Shown here: positions 27,940 to 35,931 of the stretch, one piece after another
Layout of the letters: each line of letters begins with the position of its first letter
Numbering within the stretch: the first letter of the stretch is position 1
From: Halorubrum sp. GN11_10-6_MGM
Lineage (GTDB): Archaea > Halobacteriota > Halobacteria > Halobacteriales > Haloferacaceae
Reading direction: 5' to 3'
Length of the DNA: 64,000 nucleotides
Assembly (NCBI RefSeq): GCF_005435165.1
Contig: NZ_SGUC01000011.1
Coordinates: forward strand, 1 to 64,000
Notes under the pieces: model-generated
What the model saw: the letters and a program-made list of their open reading frames with translations, nothing else
Told to the model about the DNA's origin: nothing
Database searches by the model: none
Position numbers and translations under genes: made by a program

Positions 27940-28995
27940 ATGAACGAATCGGACGTGCGGGAGCGGCTCGCGGACGTGCGCGACCCCGATCTCGGCGGCG
28001 ACATCGTCTCGCTCGGACTGGTGAACGACGTCGCGGTCGAGTCCGGCGAGGACGGGGGCGGCGGCACGGTCCGCGTGTCGCTCGCGCTCGGCGCTCCGTT
28101 CTCCCCGAGCGAGTCGGCGATCGCAGACGACGTGCGCGAGGCGCTCGCGGACACCGGACTCGACGTCGAGCTGTCGGCGTCAATCCCGGACGACCTCTCC
28201 GCCGACGAGCAGGTCCTGCCGGGCGTCCAGAACGTGATCGCGGTCGCCTCCGGGAAGGGCGGCGTCGGGAAGTCGACGATGGCCGTCAACATCGCCGCCG
28301 GGCTCTCGGAGCTGGGAGCGCGCGTCGGCCTGTTCGACGCCGACGTGTACGGGCCGAACGTGCCCCGGATGGTGTCGGCCGAGCAGCGGCCGGAGACGGA
28401 CGGCGAGACGATCGTTCCCCCGGAGCGGTTCGGGGTGAAGCTGATGAGCATGGACTTCCTCACCGGCGAGGACGACCCCGTCATCTGGCGCGGGCCGATG
28501 GTCCACAAGATCATCACCCAGCTCGTCGAGGACGTCGAGTGGGGCGAGCTCGACTACCTCGTGATGGACCTCCCGCCGGGGACCGGCGACACCCAGCTCA
28601 CGATCCTCCAGACCCTACCGCTGACGGGGGCCGTGATCGTCACGACGCCGCAGGACGTGGCGCTCGACGACGCGGTGAAGGGGCTCCGGATGTTCGGCAA
28701 ACACGACACGAACGTCCTCGGCATCGCGGAGAACATGGCCGGCTTCCGCTGTCCGGACTGCGGCGGCTTCCACGAGATATTCGGCTCCGGCGGCGGGAAG
28801 GCGCTCGCCGCGGACCACGACCTCCCGTTCCTCGGCGGAGTCCCGCTCGACCCCGACGTGCGCACCGGCGGCGACGAGGGCGAGCCGGTGGTCTTGGAGG
28901 ACGGCGAGACGGCGGACGCGTTCAAGGTACTCGTCGAGAACGTCGCGAACAACGCCGGGGTCGTGCGCCGTCGCGGGGTGAGCGAGGGGCGATGA
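27940..28995 (+). CDS. Mrp/NBP35-family iron-sulfur carrier ATPase
   Basis: This P-loop ATPase is thought to carry and insert [4Fe-4S] clusters into apo-proteins. It has 351 residues. A DUF59/MIP18-like N-terminal domain (RDPDLGGDIVSLGLV) is followed by the deviant Walker A GKGGVGKST, Walker B-like DYLVMDLPPGTGD and the cluster-binding CPDCGG. TATA CCTTATTCG at 27909-27917 sits 23-31 bp before the ATG. It overlaps the next gene by four bases. Confidence 0.92.
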   Translation: MNESDVRERLADVRDPDLGGDIVSLGLVNDVAVESGEDGGGGTVRVSLALGAPFSPSESAIADDVREALADTGLDVELSASIPDDLSADEQVLPGVQNVIAVASGKGGVGKSTMAVNIAAGLSELGARVGLFDADVYGPNVPRMVSAEQRPETDGETIVPPERFGVKLMSMDFLTGEDDPVIWRGPMVHKIITQLVEDVEWGELDYLVMDLPPGTGDTQLTILQTLPLTGAVIVTTPQDVALDDAVKGLRMFGKHDTNVLGIAENMAGFRCPDCGGFHEIFGSGGGKALAADHDLPFLGGVPLDPDVRTGGDEGEPVVLEDGETADAFKVLVENVANNAGVVRRRGVSEGR

Positions 28996-29315
28996 CCGAC
29001 GCGGACGGCGACGCCGCGGCGGGCGACGCCGACCGGGAGGACCCCCTCGCGGCCGCGGGCGTCGACCCGGTCGTCCCCGAGTCGGCCGCCGACGCGGCCG
29101 AGGAGGCGTTCGCCGCGGACGACGAGGTCCGGGAGTTCCTCCGGGACGTGGCCGAGGACGTGCGGGGCGACAGCTCGGAGAGCAAACAGCTGTCCGCGGT
29201 CCTCTACCGCGTCTCGGACCTGTACGACGCCGAGGAGGAGACCTCGCCCGAGGAGATCTACCTCAACGTCCGGCACATCATGCGGATCAAGTCGGAGGGC
29301 GGACTGCGGCGCTGA
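28992..29315 (+). CDS. Conserved haloarchaeal hypothetical protein
   Basis: This 107-residue acidic protein starts at the ATGA overlap with the Mrp gene. The first 35 residues are Ala/Asp-rich. The second half is helical and better conserved in style (FLRDVAEDVRGDSSESKQLS, then YLNVRHIMRIKSEGGLRR). No cysteines, no membrane segment and no recognised domain. Coupling to the Mrp gene suggests a related role, without proof. Confidence 0.75.
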   Translation: MTDADGDAAAGDADREDPLAAAGVDPVVPESAADAAEEAFAADDEVREFLRDVAEDVRGDSSESKQLSAVLYRVSDLYDAEEETSPEEIYLNVRHIMRIKSEGGLRR

Positions 29316-29349
29316 CTCGCGCGGTCGCGGGAACTACTTGTAACACTCG

Positions 29350-31239
29350 TCAGTCGTCTGCGTCGGTCGCCGCGGCGAAATCGATCGGTCGATCGTCCGT
29401 CGGGGTCGCGTCGTCGACGACGGCCGCGAGGTCGAGCCGATCGAGCGTCTCCGGCGTCGGGAGCCCGTTTTCGCCCCAGCCGCGCGCCGCGTAGTAGCGG
29501 TCGAGCAGGCGGTCGAACGCGTCGGCGTCGACGCCCGGCGTCCCGTCGGGCGCGGACCTGCGGAGCGGCTCGGGGAGCGCGTCGTCCGCGCGGTCGAACC
29601 CCTCTCGGGCGTTGAACAGCCGCGTCAGCGTCCAGATCCGCTCTCCCGTCGTCGCCAGCGTGGCGACCGGGTCGGTCGGCGCGGCGGGATCGCCCTCGGG
29701 AGCGACGTCGGCGACCGCGGGGTGGTCGACCGCCGCGAGCCACTCCGCGCCGAGGTCGGCCCAGACCGCCTCGCCGACGAAGTCGTCGACGACCAGACTC
29801 CACAGCAGGGACCGGGCGTTCTGCTCGCCGACGACGTCGCGCACCCGGTCGGCGGGCGAGCGGCCGGGGCGGGCGAGCGGCTCGCGGTCCTGCGGTCGCG
29901 CCCGGCGGTGACACGCGCCGCGGTCGCTCGTCGCGTACGCGAGCGCGACGCCGACCGCGGCGCGCGGGTCGAAGCCGGGCAGCGCCATCGACTTCACCGT
30001 GGGAACGAGTTCCGCGCCGCCGAACCGGGCGACTGCGGCGTCAATTCCGTCCGCGAGCGCGTCGGGGAGGCCGGGGGCGACCTCGAAGTCGGACGGCGCC
30101 TCGCGAGCCGCGATCGCTTTTAAGAGGCGCTCGGCGCCCGTCGCGTCGCCGAACGACACCGAACAGTCGACGACTCCCGCTTCCCCCGCACGGATCGCCC
30201 ACGCGACCGCGTTGCCAGCCCCGATCACGTCGAGTCCGAGCCGGTCGCAGACCCCGCAGAGGTCGACGACGCGGTCGAAGTCGTCGATGCCGAGACCGGC
30301 GCCGAGGGTGATCGGCGCCGCGCCGCGCGGGATCACCTCGCCGTCCGGCGTGTCGATCCGGAAGCCGCCGGGGACGGCGAATTCTTCCCCGTCGCCGGCT
30401 TCGGCGACTCCCTCGCGGCCCGTCGCGCGCTCTATTGCGGCCTCGACGCCGATGTCGTCCGCCCCGTCGAAGCCGGTCCCCGTCCACCCCTCGGCCGCGA
30501 GGATGCCGACCTCGTCGGCGTAGTCGACCGTCTCGACCGTCTCGCCGGCCGCCTGCCACTCGCCGGTCGGATCGTCGCCGTAGGCCGCGGCGTCGCGGTC
30601 GCGGAGCGCGGCGAGGTCGTCGGGGACCGTCGGCGCCGGGTCGCGGGCGACGACCGCCTTGAGGCGCTTCGAGCCCATGACTGCGCCGGCGCCGCCGCGA
30701 CCGGCGTGGTGGGCGCCGCCGTCGCTCGCGACCGTCGCGTACGCGGCCTCGCGCTCGCCCGCCGGGCCGACGCAGGCGACCCCGGCGTCCGGGAACCGCT
30801 CGGCCGTCTCGGCGGCGTCGGCGCCCCACGCGTCGCTCGGTTCGATCCGGGCTCGACCCGCCTCGATCTCGATCCGAACCGGACGCTCGGCGGCGCCGGT
30901 CACGAGCAGGCCGAGGCAGTCGTCCAGCGACCCGGCGAGCCGGTCGGCGAAGTCGCCGCCGGCGTACGAGTCGAGGAAGCCGCCGGTGAGCGGCGACTTC
31001 GTCACCGCGGCGTAGCGCGTCTCGCCCGGGAGGTACCCCGCGAGCGGCCCGACGAACAAGGCGAGGAGGTTCGCCGGTCCCGTCGGGTCCGCCCCCGGCG
31101 ACAGCTCCTCGTAGAGGTAGCGCGCCCCGAGCCCCTTCCCGCCGACGTAGTCGCGTCGCCACTCTCGCGGGACGCGCTCGCGGGCGGTCTCCCCCGTCGA
31201 GAGGTCGACGCGGAGGACGCGGGTGCGGCTTCGACGCAT
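29350..31239 (-). CDS. Aldehyde ferredoxin oxidoreductase family protein lacking cluster cysteines
   Basis: This 629-residue AOR-like protein has an N-terminal beta domain with YVGGKGLGARYLYEE and FVGPLAGYLPGETRYAAVTKSP. The pterin-binding RGGAGAVMGSKRLKA is at 181-195, and GLDVIGAGNAVAWAI and RGACHRRARP follow. Canonical family members bind one [4Fe-4S] cluster through CX2CX3C (around 288-295 in the archetype) and a later Cys in a GLC motif. Here the matching stretches, about 275-300 and 478-490, contain no cysteine. The C-X2-C at 328-331 aligns with a different conserved position. It may bind tungstopterin without the cluster, or do something else. A YqeC-like gene is divergent from it. Confidence 0.8.
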   Translation of the reverse strand: MRRSRTRVLRVDLSTGETARERVPREWRRDYVGGKGLGARYLYEELSPGADPTGPANLLALFVGPLAGYLPGETRYAAVTKSPLTGGFLDSYAGGDFADRLAGSLDDCLGLLVTGAAERPVRIEIEAGRARIEPSDAWGADAAETAERFPDAGVACVGPAGEREAAYATVASDGGAHHAGRGGAGAVMGSKRLKAVVARDPAPTVPDDLAALRDRDAAAYGDDPTGEWQAAGETVETVDYADEVGILAAEGWTGTGFDGADDIGVEAAIERATGREGVAEAGDGEEFAVPGGFRIDTPDGEVIPRGAAPITLGAGLGIDDFDRVVDLCGVCDRLGLDVIGAGNAVAWAIRAGEAGVVDCSVSFGDATGAERLLKAIAAREAPSDFEVAPGLPDALADGIDAAVARFGGAELVPTVKSMALPGFDPRAAVGVALAYATSDRGACHRRARPQDREPLARPGRSPADRVRDVVGEQNARSLLWSLVVDDFVGEAVWADLGAEWLAAVDHPAVADVAPEGDPAAPTDPVATLATTGERIWTLTRLFNAREGFDRADDALPEPLRRSAPDGTPGVDADAFDRLLDRYYAARGWGENGLPTPETLDRLDLAAVVDDATPTDDRPIDFAAATDADD

Positions 31240-31307
31240 TCAGACGCCTTGCGCGGCGGAGACGTATCAATCTGTTCGACGCGGGGGTCGCTCGCTCGCC
31301 CGCCACC

Positions 31308-31358
31308 CTCCCGCTTCCGTCGATCTCCCGCTCCCGTCGATCTCCCGCTCCCGTCGCC
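31308..31358. repeat. Three 17-bp tandem repeats in the AOR/YqeC intergenic gap
   Basis: CTCCCGCTTCCGTCGAT and two close copies follow each other at 31308-31324, 31325-31341 and 31342-31358. The units differ by one to three bases. They lie between two divergent genes, so slippage is tolerated there; no function is apparent. Confidence 0.85.
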
Positions 31359-31415
31359 CGGCGCGGCGTCGGCCCGACCGTTAGAGTGAGGCCGCCGGCG
31401 ACCGAACGCCGGGCC

Positions 31416-32147
31416 ATGGACTTCACGACCGCGCTCGACGCCCGGGACGCGACCGTCTGCGTCGTCGGGGCGGGCGGCAAGAAGTCGACGCTGTTCGCGC
31501 TCGCCGACCGGCTCGACCGGCCGGTCGTGACCGCGAGCGTCCGGATACCGATCTTCGACGACCGCGTCGCCGCGGTGCGCGTCACCGAGGACCCCGTGGC
31601 CGCGCTCGACGAGGCGGGCGAGGGCGATTGGCCGCTCGGGCTGGTCCCCGAGCGCGAGCGATCCGACCGGTACCTCGGGTACGACGCCGACACCGTCGCC
31701 GAGATCGCCGACGCGGCGCCCGGCGCGACGCTCGTGAAGGCGGACGGGGCGCGCCTCCGCGAGTTCAAGGCGCCCGCCGAACACGAGCCGCAGATCCCGG
31801 AGAACGCCGACGTCGTCGTCCCGATCGCCAGCGCGCACGTCGTCGGCGAGCCGCTCACCGAGGAGCTCGTCCACCGGCCGGAGGAGGTCGCCGCGATCAC
31901 CGGTCGCGAGATCGGCGACGAGCTCCGCCCCGCGGACGTCTCGACCGTCCTCGCGAGCCCCGCCGGCGGGCTGAAGGGCGTCCCGAGCGGCGCGACGGCG
32001 ATCCCTGTCGTGAACAAGGTCGACGACGAGGCGGACGCGACCGCGGCCCGCGCGGTCGCCGGGGAGATCCTCCACCGCGCGAACGTGCCGCGCGTCGTCC
32101 TCACGCGCCTGATCGCGGACGACCCCGTCGTCGAGGTCGTCGAGTAG
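31416..32147 (+). CDS. yqeC: YqeC-like selenium/molybdenum cofactor protein
   Basis: This 243-residue P-loop-like protein has an N-terminal nucleotide site VVGAGGKKSTLFALA, an ADGARLREFKAP motif and VVNKVDDE near the end. This is the pattern of YqeC, which is linked in bacteria to selenium-dependent molybdenum hydroxylases. The ATG at 31416 is chosen over an earlier open frame. No molybdenum hydroxylase is present in the window, but an AOR-like gene lies next to it in divergent orientation. Confidence 0.75.
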   Translation: MDFTTALDARDATVCVVGAGGKKSTLFALADRLDRPVVTASVRIPIFDDRVAAVRVTEDPVAALDEAGEGDWPLGLVPERERSDRYLGYDADTVAEIADAAPGATLVKADGARLREFKAPAEHEPQIPENADVVVPIASAHVVGEPLTEELVHRPEEVAAITGREIGDELRPADVSTVLASPAGGLKGVPSGATAIPVVNKVDDEADATAARAVAGEILHRANVPRVVLTRLIADDPVVEVVE

Positions 32148-32150
32148 GGC

Positions 32151-32777
32151 TCACGGAGCGTCGGCCGGAGCGTCCGAGAACGACCGCCACAGCGCCCGGT
32201 ACAGCGTCCACGCGTCGACGCCGGTCCGGTCCATCACGGCCCGACAGGCGTCGTCGAACCGGCGGTAGTCGGCCGCCGAGGGCGGGTCCGGGTAGTCGCC
32301 GTCGAGCTCGCCGGCCGCGGCCAACACCGTCCACGTCCGGCGGTCGATCGCGACGAACCGCGACGGGGCGAGGAACTGGCAGAACCCGGACGCGACCGCG
32401 ACGTCGACCCCGTCGAGCGCGGTGAGCGCGTCGAGGGCGGCGTCGACGTCCAGTTCGTCGTCGTGTTGCGTCCCCACCGCCTCCACTGCTCCCATCGCCC
32501 CCACCGCGTCGACCGCGGCGTCGAGCGCGTCGATCACGTCGTCGAACGCGTTGTCGCGGAACGCCTCCTCCCGCTCGCGCCGCACCCGGTCCGGGTACTC
32601 CCCGAGGTACCGCCGGAAGTACCACCGGACGATCCACTGGGCGTCCCGGCGCCCGTACTCGTCGCCCGCGAACGTCATCGGGACCGTCTCGACGTGCTGG
32701 CGCTCCACGTCGTACAGCGGCTCCGCCTCGGCGTACTCCCGGGCGCGGTCCCGGATCGTCGACTCGCTCAGGTCCAT
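32151..32777 (-). CDS. Hypothetical protein, possibly helix-hairpin-helix
   Basis: This 208-residue acidic, helical protein includes [20 protein letters not shown] and [10 protein letters not shown], which resemble the helix-hairpin-helix region of DNA glycosylase-type proteins. No catalytic lysine or aspartate of that family can be assigned with confidence. It ends three bases from the YqeC stop (convergent) and is divergent from the CobW gene. Function unknown. Confidence 0.6.
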   Translation of the reverse strand: MDLSESTIRDRAREYAEAEPLYDVERQHVETVPMTFAGDEYGRRDAQWIVRWYFRRYLGEYPDRVRREREEAFRDNAFDDVIDALDAAVDAVGAMGAVEAVGTQHDDELDVDAALDALTALDGVDVAVASGFCQFLAPSRFVAIDRRTWTVLAAAGELDGDYPDPPSAADYRRFDDACRAVMDRTGVDAWTLYRALWRSFSDAPADAP

Positions 32778-32866
32778 CGCGCTGCGGTACGGCGGTGGGA
32801 CGGATGAACGTTCGTCTCATCAACCTGATCGATCGTTTCATACAGCCGTGGCCACTGGTAGCACAC

Positions 32867-33997
32867 ATGACAGACTCCCGTATCCCGGTCACCGTCCTCA
32901 GCGGCTACCTCGGTGCCGGGAAGACGACGCTCGTGAACCACCTGCTCGCGAACCCCGGCGACCGGCGGATCGCTGTCATCCTGAACGACATGGGCGAGGT
33001 GAACGTCGACGCGGACCAGATCGCCCGCGAGAACGACGAGGAGGGGGTCGTCGACCTCTCGAACGGCTGTATCTGCTGCCGGCTCCAGGACGACCTGCTC
33101 TCGGAGGCGGCGGCGCTGGCGGACTCCCGGGAGTTCGACTACCTCCTCGTGGAGTCGTCGGGCATCTCGGAGCCCGTCCCGATCGCGCGGGCGTTCACCG
33201 AGGGCACCGCGGACAGCGACGTCGACCCCCGGGAGCGGTTCCGGCTCGACACGATGGTGACCGTCCTCGACGCCTACGGCTTCTGGAAGGAGTTCGACGC
33301 GGGCGAGACGCTTCCGGGCGGAGCGGAGCCCGAGACCGACCGGCCGCTCGCCGACGTGCTCGTCGAGGGGATCGAGTTCTGTGACGTCCTCCTCGTGAAC
33401 AAGACCGACATGGTCCCCGACGACGTGCTCGACCGGATCGAGTCGGTCGCGGAGCGGCTGGGACCGCGGGCGAAGCGGATCCGGACCACCTACTCCGCGG
33501 TCGACCCCGACGAGGTGCTCGACACCGGGCGGTTCGACTTCGAGGCGGCGAAGGGGTCGGCGGGCTGGAAGCGCGCCATCGCCGACGAGGAAGCCGGAGG
33601 GCACGACCACGACTGGGAGGAGAGCGGCGGCCACGACCACGCCCATCCCGAAGGGGCGGCCGCCGCCCACGGGGTCGGATCGTTCGTCTACCGCTCCGGC
33701 GACCCGCTGGACCCGGGCGCGCTCGCCGAGTGGCTCGACGACTGGGACGGGTCGATCATCCGCGCGAAGGGCGTGGTCCGAGTGGCGGGCACCGACGAGG
33801 TGATCGGGGTGAGTCAGGCCGGGCCGTCGGTTCAGGCCGGGCCGATCGGCGAGTGGGGGCCCGAGGACGACCGTCGGACGCGGCTGGTGTTCATCGGCGA
33901 GGACCTCGACGAGGCGCGGATCCGGACGGAGCTGACCGGGCTCGTCGCGGACGGGGACGACCCGACGGCCGACCCGGACGCGGTGTTTCCGGTTTAG
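32867..33997 (+). CDS. CobW/COG0523-family GTPase (metallochaperone)
   Basis: This 376-residue P-loop GTPase is of the type that delivers zinc, cobalt or iron to target enzymes. Walker A is GYLGAGKTT, the metal site motif is GCICC (CxCC) and the specificity motif is NKTD. A His/Asp-rich loop (around residues 244-265) contains HDHD and HDHAH and is likely a metal reservoir. The C-terminal CobW domain follows. The ATG at 32867 is preferred to an upstream in-frame ATG because [13 protein letters not shown]-type N-termini start here. Confidence 0.9.
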   Translation: MTDSRIPVTVLSGYLGAGKTTLVNHLLANPGDRRIAVILNDMGEVNVDADQIARENDEEGVVDLSNGCICCRLQDDLLSEAAALADSREFDYLLVESSGISEPVPIARAFTEGTADSDVDPRERFRLDTMVTVLDAYGFWKEFDAGETLPGGAEPETDRPLADVLVEGIEFCDVLLVNKTDMVPDDVLDRIESVAERLGPRAKRIRTTYSAVDPDEVLDTGRFDFEAAKGSAGWKRAIADEEAGGHDHDWEESGGHDHAHPEGAAAAHGVGSFVYRSGDPLDPGALAEWLDDWDGSIIRAKGVVRVAGTDEVIGVSQAGPSVQAGPIGEWGPEDDRRTRLVFIGEDLDEARIRTELTGLVADGDDPTADPDAVFPV

Positions 33998-34173
33998 ATA
34001 CCCAGCTCGCTCCGCAGGTCGTCCCACTCGTCGTGGAACCCGTGGGTCGACTCCGTCTCCGCGCCGACCGCCGACTGGTACGTCTCGTCGTACTTCAGCA
34101 GCTCCCCCCACCCGTCGTGGAAGGCCCAGTTACAGTACTGACACATGTCCGGGACCACGCCCCGGAGTGACAT
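33994..34173 (-). CDS. Small CxxC protein
   Basis: This is a 59-residue protein with one CxxC (C11-x2-C14) and a Glu/Asp/Tyr-rich rest. The start at 34173 is the first ATG with a plausible acidic product; an ATG nearer the CxxC would also be possible. It overlaps the CobW gene tail by four bases on the opposite strand. No family is recognised. One CxxC could make half of a zinc site in a dimer (inference). Confidence 0.5.
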   Translation of the reverse strand: MSLRGVVPDMCQYCNWAFHDGWGELLKYDETYQSAVGAETESTHGFHDEWDDLRSELGI

Positions 34174-34313
34174 ACCGGTTTCGGCGCACCGAGTCGCGAG
34201 GGGGCGGGCGGCGAACCCCCCGCGTTTCGGGGGACTCGACGCCGACGACACCCTGAACCGTGTGGAACGTTTACAACCCGTAGACACGGGGGGACCCGCG
34301 TCGACGAACGAAA

Positions 34314-34481
34314 ATGGCGACTTACAGACGCGGCGGACACGTCCGCGGGGGCGACGACGGAGTGGAACGCGAGTGCGACCTGTGCGACTGGCACTGCGTG
34401 GCCGACACGTACCCGACGCTGATCAGACGGTACCAGACGCATCTGCGGGCGGACCACCCGAAGGCGTGGCTCAGGGCGTAA
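34314..34481 (+). CDS. Small C2H2-type zinc-finger protein
   Basis: This 55-residue protein starts at ATG 34314. It carries C21-x2-C24, a further C28, then H43-x4-H48, a C2H2-like finger, in a basic context (RR, RRYQTHLRADHP). A TATA-like GTTTACAAC sits about 40 bp before the ATG. Such one-finger proteins are common in haloarchaea and mostly uncharacterised. Confidence 0.7.
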   Translation: MATYRRGGHVRGGDDGVERECDLCDWHCVADTYPTLIRRYQTHLRADHPKAWLRA

Positions 34482-34553
34482 CGAAGGCGCGGCTCGGGGC
34501 GTGAGTGCGGCGGAAAAAACGGCGGATCGATCGCGAGGGGCTGAGCCGGTGTT

Positions 34554-35723
34554 TCAGGGCTCCAGCAGGACCTTCGTGACGCCCTCCTCGCGGGCGTCGA
34601 ACGCCTCGTACATCTCCGGCGCCTCTTCGAGGTCGACCCGGTGCGAGACGACCCAGCTCGGGTCGGCGCGGCCCTCGATGATCATGTCGCGCAGGTACCG
34701 GTTGTACTCTTTCACGTTACACTGACCGGTCCCGCACTTGAGCCCCTTCTCGAAGAACTTCCCGAAGTCGATACCGAGCCGCCCCTGTGCGGCCATGTCG
34801 TCGGGCGCGCCGGGGTCCTCCGGAACGTACAGCCCGGGGACGCCGAGCTGGCCGGTCGGACGGACGACCCGGATCAGGTTGTTGAGGACGACCGCCGGGT
34901 TCTCCTTGGCCGGCTGGTAGGAGTAGTCCTCCGTGTCCTGGTCGACGTCGTCGGGGTCGGTCGCCTGATACCCGACCGCGTCGACGCCCTTGTCGACCAT
35001 CCCGCCGTGTTCCTCGATGATCTGGTCGACCGGGTCGCCCTCGGAGAAGTCGATGGCGTGCGCGTCGCAGTGCTCCTCCGCGAGCTCCAGTCGGCTCGGT
35101 ACCTGGTCGACGACGTAGATCTCCGCTGCGCCCTTGATCTTCGCGCTGTAGGCGGCCATCAGGCCGACCGGGCCGGCGCCGAAGATGGCGACCGACTCGC
35201 CCGGCTGGAGGTCCGCCAGCTCGGTGCCGTGCCACCCGGTCGGGAAGATGTCCGCGAGCAGCGAGAACGCGTCCTCGTGTTCGCGCCCCTCGGGCAGCTT
35301 CAGGGCGTTGTGGTCGGCGTACGGGACGCGCAGTTTCTCGGCCTGTCCGCCCGGATACGGGCCCATGGCCACGTAGCCGTACGCGCCGCCCGCGAACCCG
35401 GGGTTGACGTTGGTACAGAAGCCGGTGAACCCTTCCTCGCAGTTCTGACAGAAGCCACAGGAGACGTTGAACGGCATGACGACGCGGTCGCCCTCCTCTA
35501 ACGTCGATACGGCCTCCCCTACCTCGCTGACGATCCCCATGTTCTCGTGACCGAAGACGATCCCCTCCTCGGCCGCGGTCCGCCCCTCGTACATGTGGAG
35601 GTCGGAGCCACAGATACAGGACGTCGTGATGTCGACGACGACGTCGTTCGGGTGTTCGATCTCCGGTTCGTCCACGTCCTCGACGGCCACCTCGTAGGGG
35701 CCCTGATAGACAACTGCTCTCAT
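34554..35723 (-). CDS. fdhA: Glutathione-independent formaldehyde dehydrogenase
   Basis: This enzyme oxidises formaldehyde to formate with NAD, using a catalytic zinc. It has 389 residues of the medium-chain dehydrogenase fold. The catalytic zinc region is CICGSDLHMYEGR with HENMG, the structural zinc site is CGFCQNCEEGFTGFC, and the Rossmann motif is GAGPVGLMAAYSA. The insert NPGFAGGAYGYVAMGPYPGG marks the glutathione-independent type. A TATA-like ATTTACTATG (35754-35763, minus) lies about 31-40 bp before the ATG. It shares its promoter region with the formate dehydrogenase gene. Confidence 0.92.
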   Translation of the reverse strand: MRAVVYQGPYEVAVEDVDEPEIEHPNDVVVDITTSCICGSDLHMYEGRTAAEEGIVFGHENMGIVSEVGEAVSTLEEGDRVVMPFNVSCGFCQNCEEGFTGFCTNVNPGFAGGAYGYVAMGPYPGGQAEKLRVPYADHNALKLPEGREHEDAFSLLADIFPTGWHGTELADLQPGESVAIFGAGPVGLMAAYSAKIKGAAEIYVVDQVPSRLELAEEHCDAHAIDFSEGDPVDQIIEEHGGMVDKGVDAVGYQATDPDDVDQDTEDYSYQPAKENPAVVLNNLIRVVRPTGQLGVPGLYVPEDPGAPDDMAAQGRLGIDFGKFFEKGLKCGTGQCNVKEYNRYLRDMIIEGRADPSWVVSHRVDLEEAPEMYEAFDAREEGVTKVLLEP

Positions 35724-35931
35724 GTTGGTTCCGATTGTATCGTGTTAACAAACCATAGTAAATGTTTTTCCATGATATTTCACGGTTAATATGAATTGCC
35801 TTGATTTTGTTAATCGGTGACTCGCCCCGAACGGGGATCACCGGGGCCGTTTCCCGGGCGCCCCACCGACACACTCATGAATTGTGACGATGAATCATGT
35901 TATATGTACGCACACAACGGTGGTGGGCTCG
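35724..35931. promoter_or_regulatory. Shared divergent promoter of fdhA and fdhF
   Basis: This 208-bp gap is markedly A+T-rich for this genome. It holds the fdhA TATA box (35754-35763) and the fdhF TATA box GTTATATGTA (about 35898-35907). An imperfect inverted pair CATGA...TCATG spans about 35876-35899, immediately upstream of the fdhF TATA box, with two ATGAAT copies in it. A GTTAAC palindrome lies near 35742. These are candidates for a common operator responding to C1 compounds (inference). Confidence 0.6.

Noticed and set aside
35884-35931. Upstream in-frame ATG for fdhF
   Set aside because: A TATA box lies between it and the ATG at 35932, so the transcript would begin after the earlier ATG.
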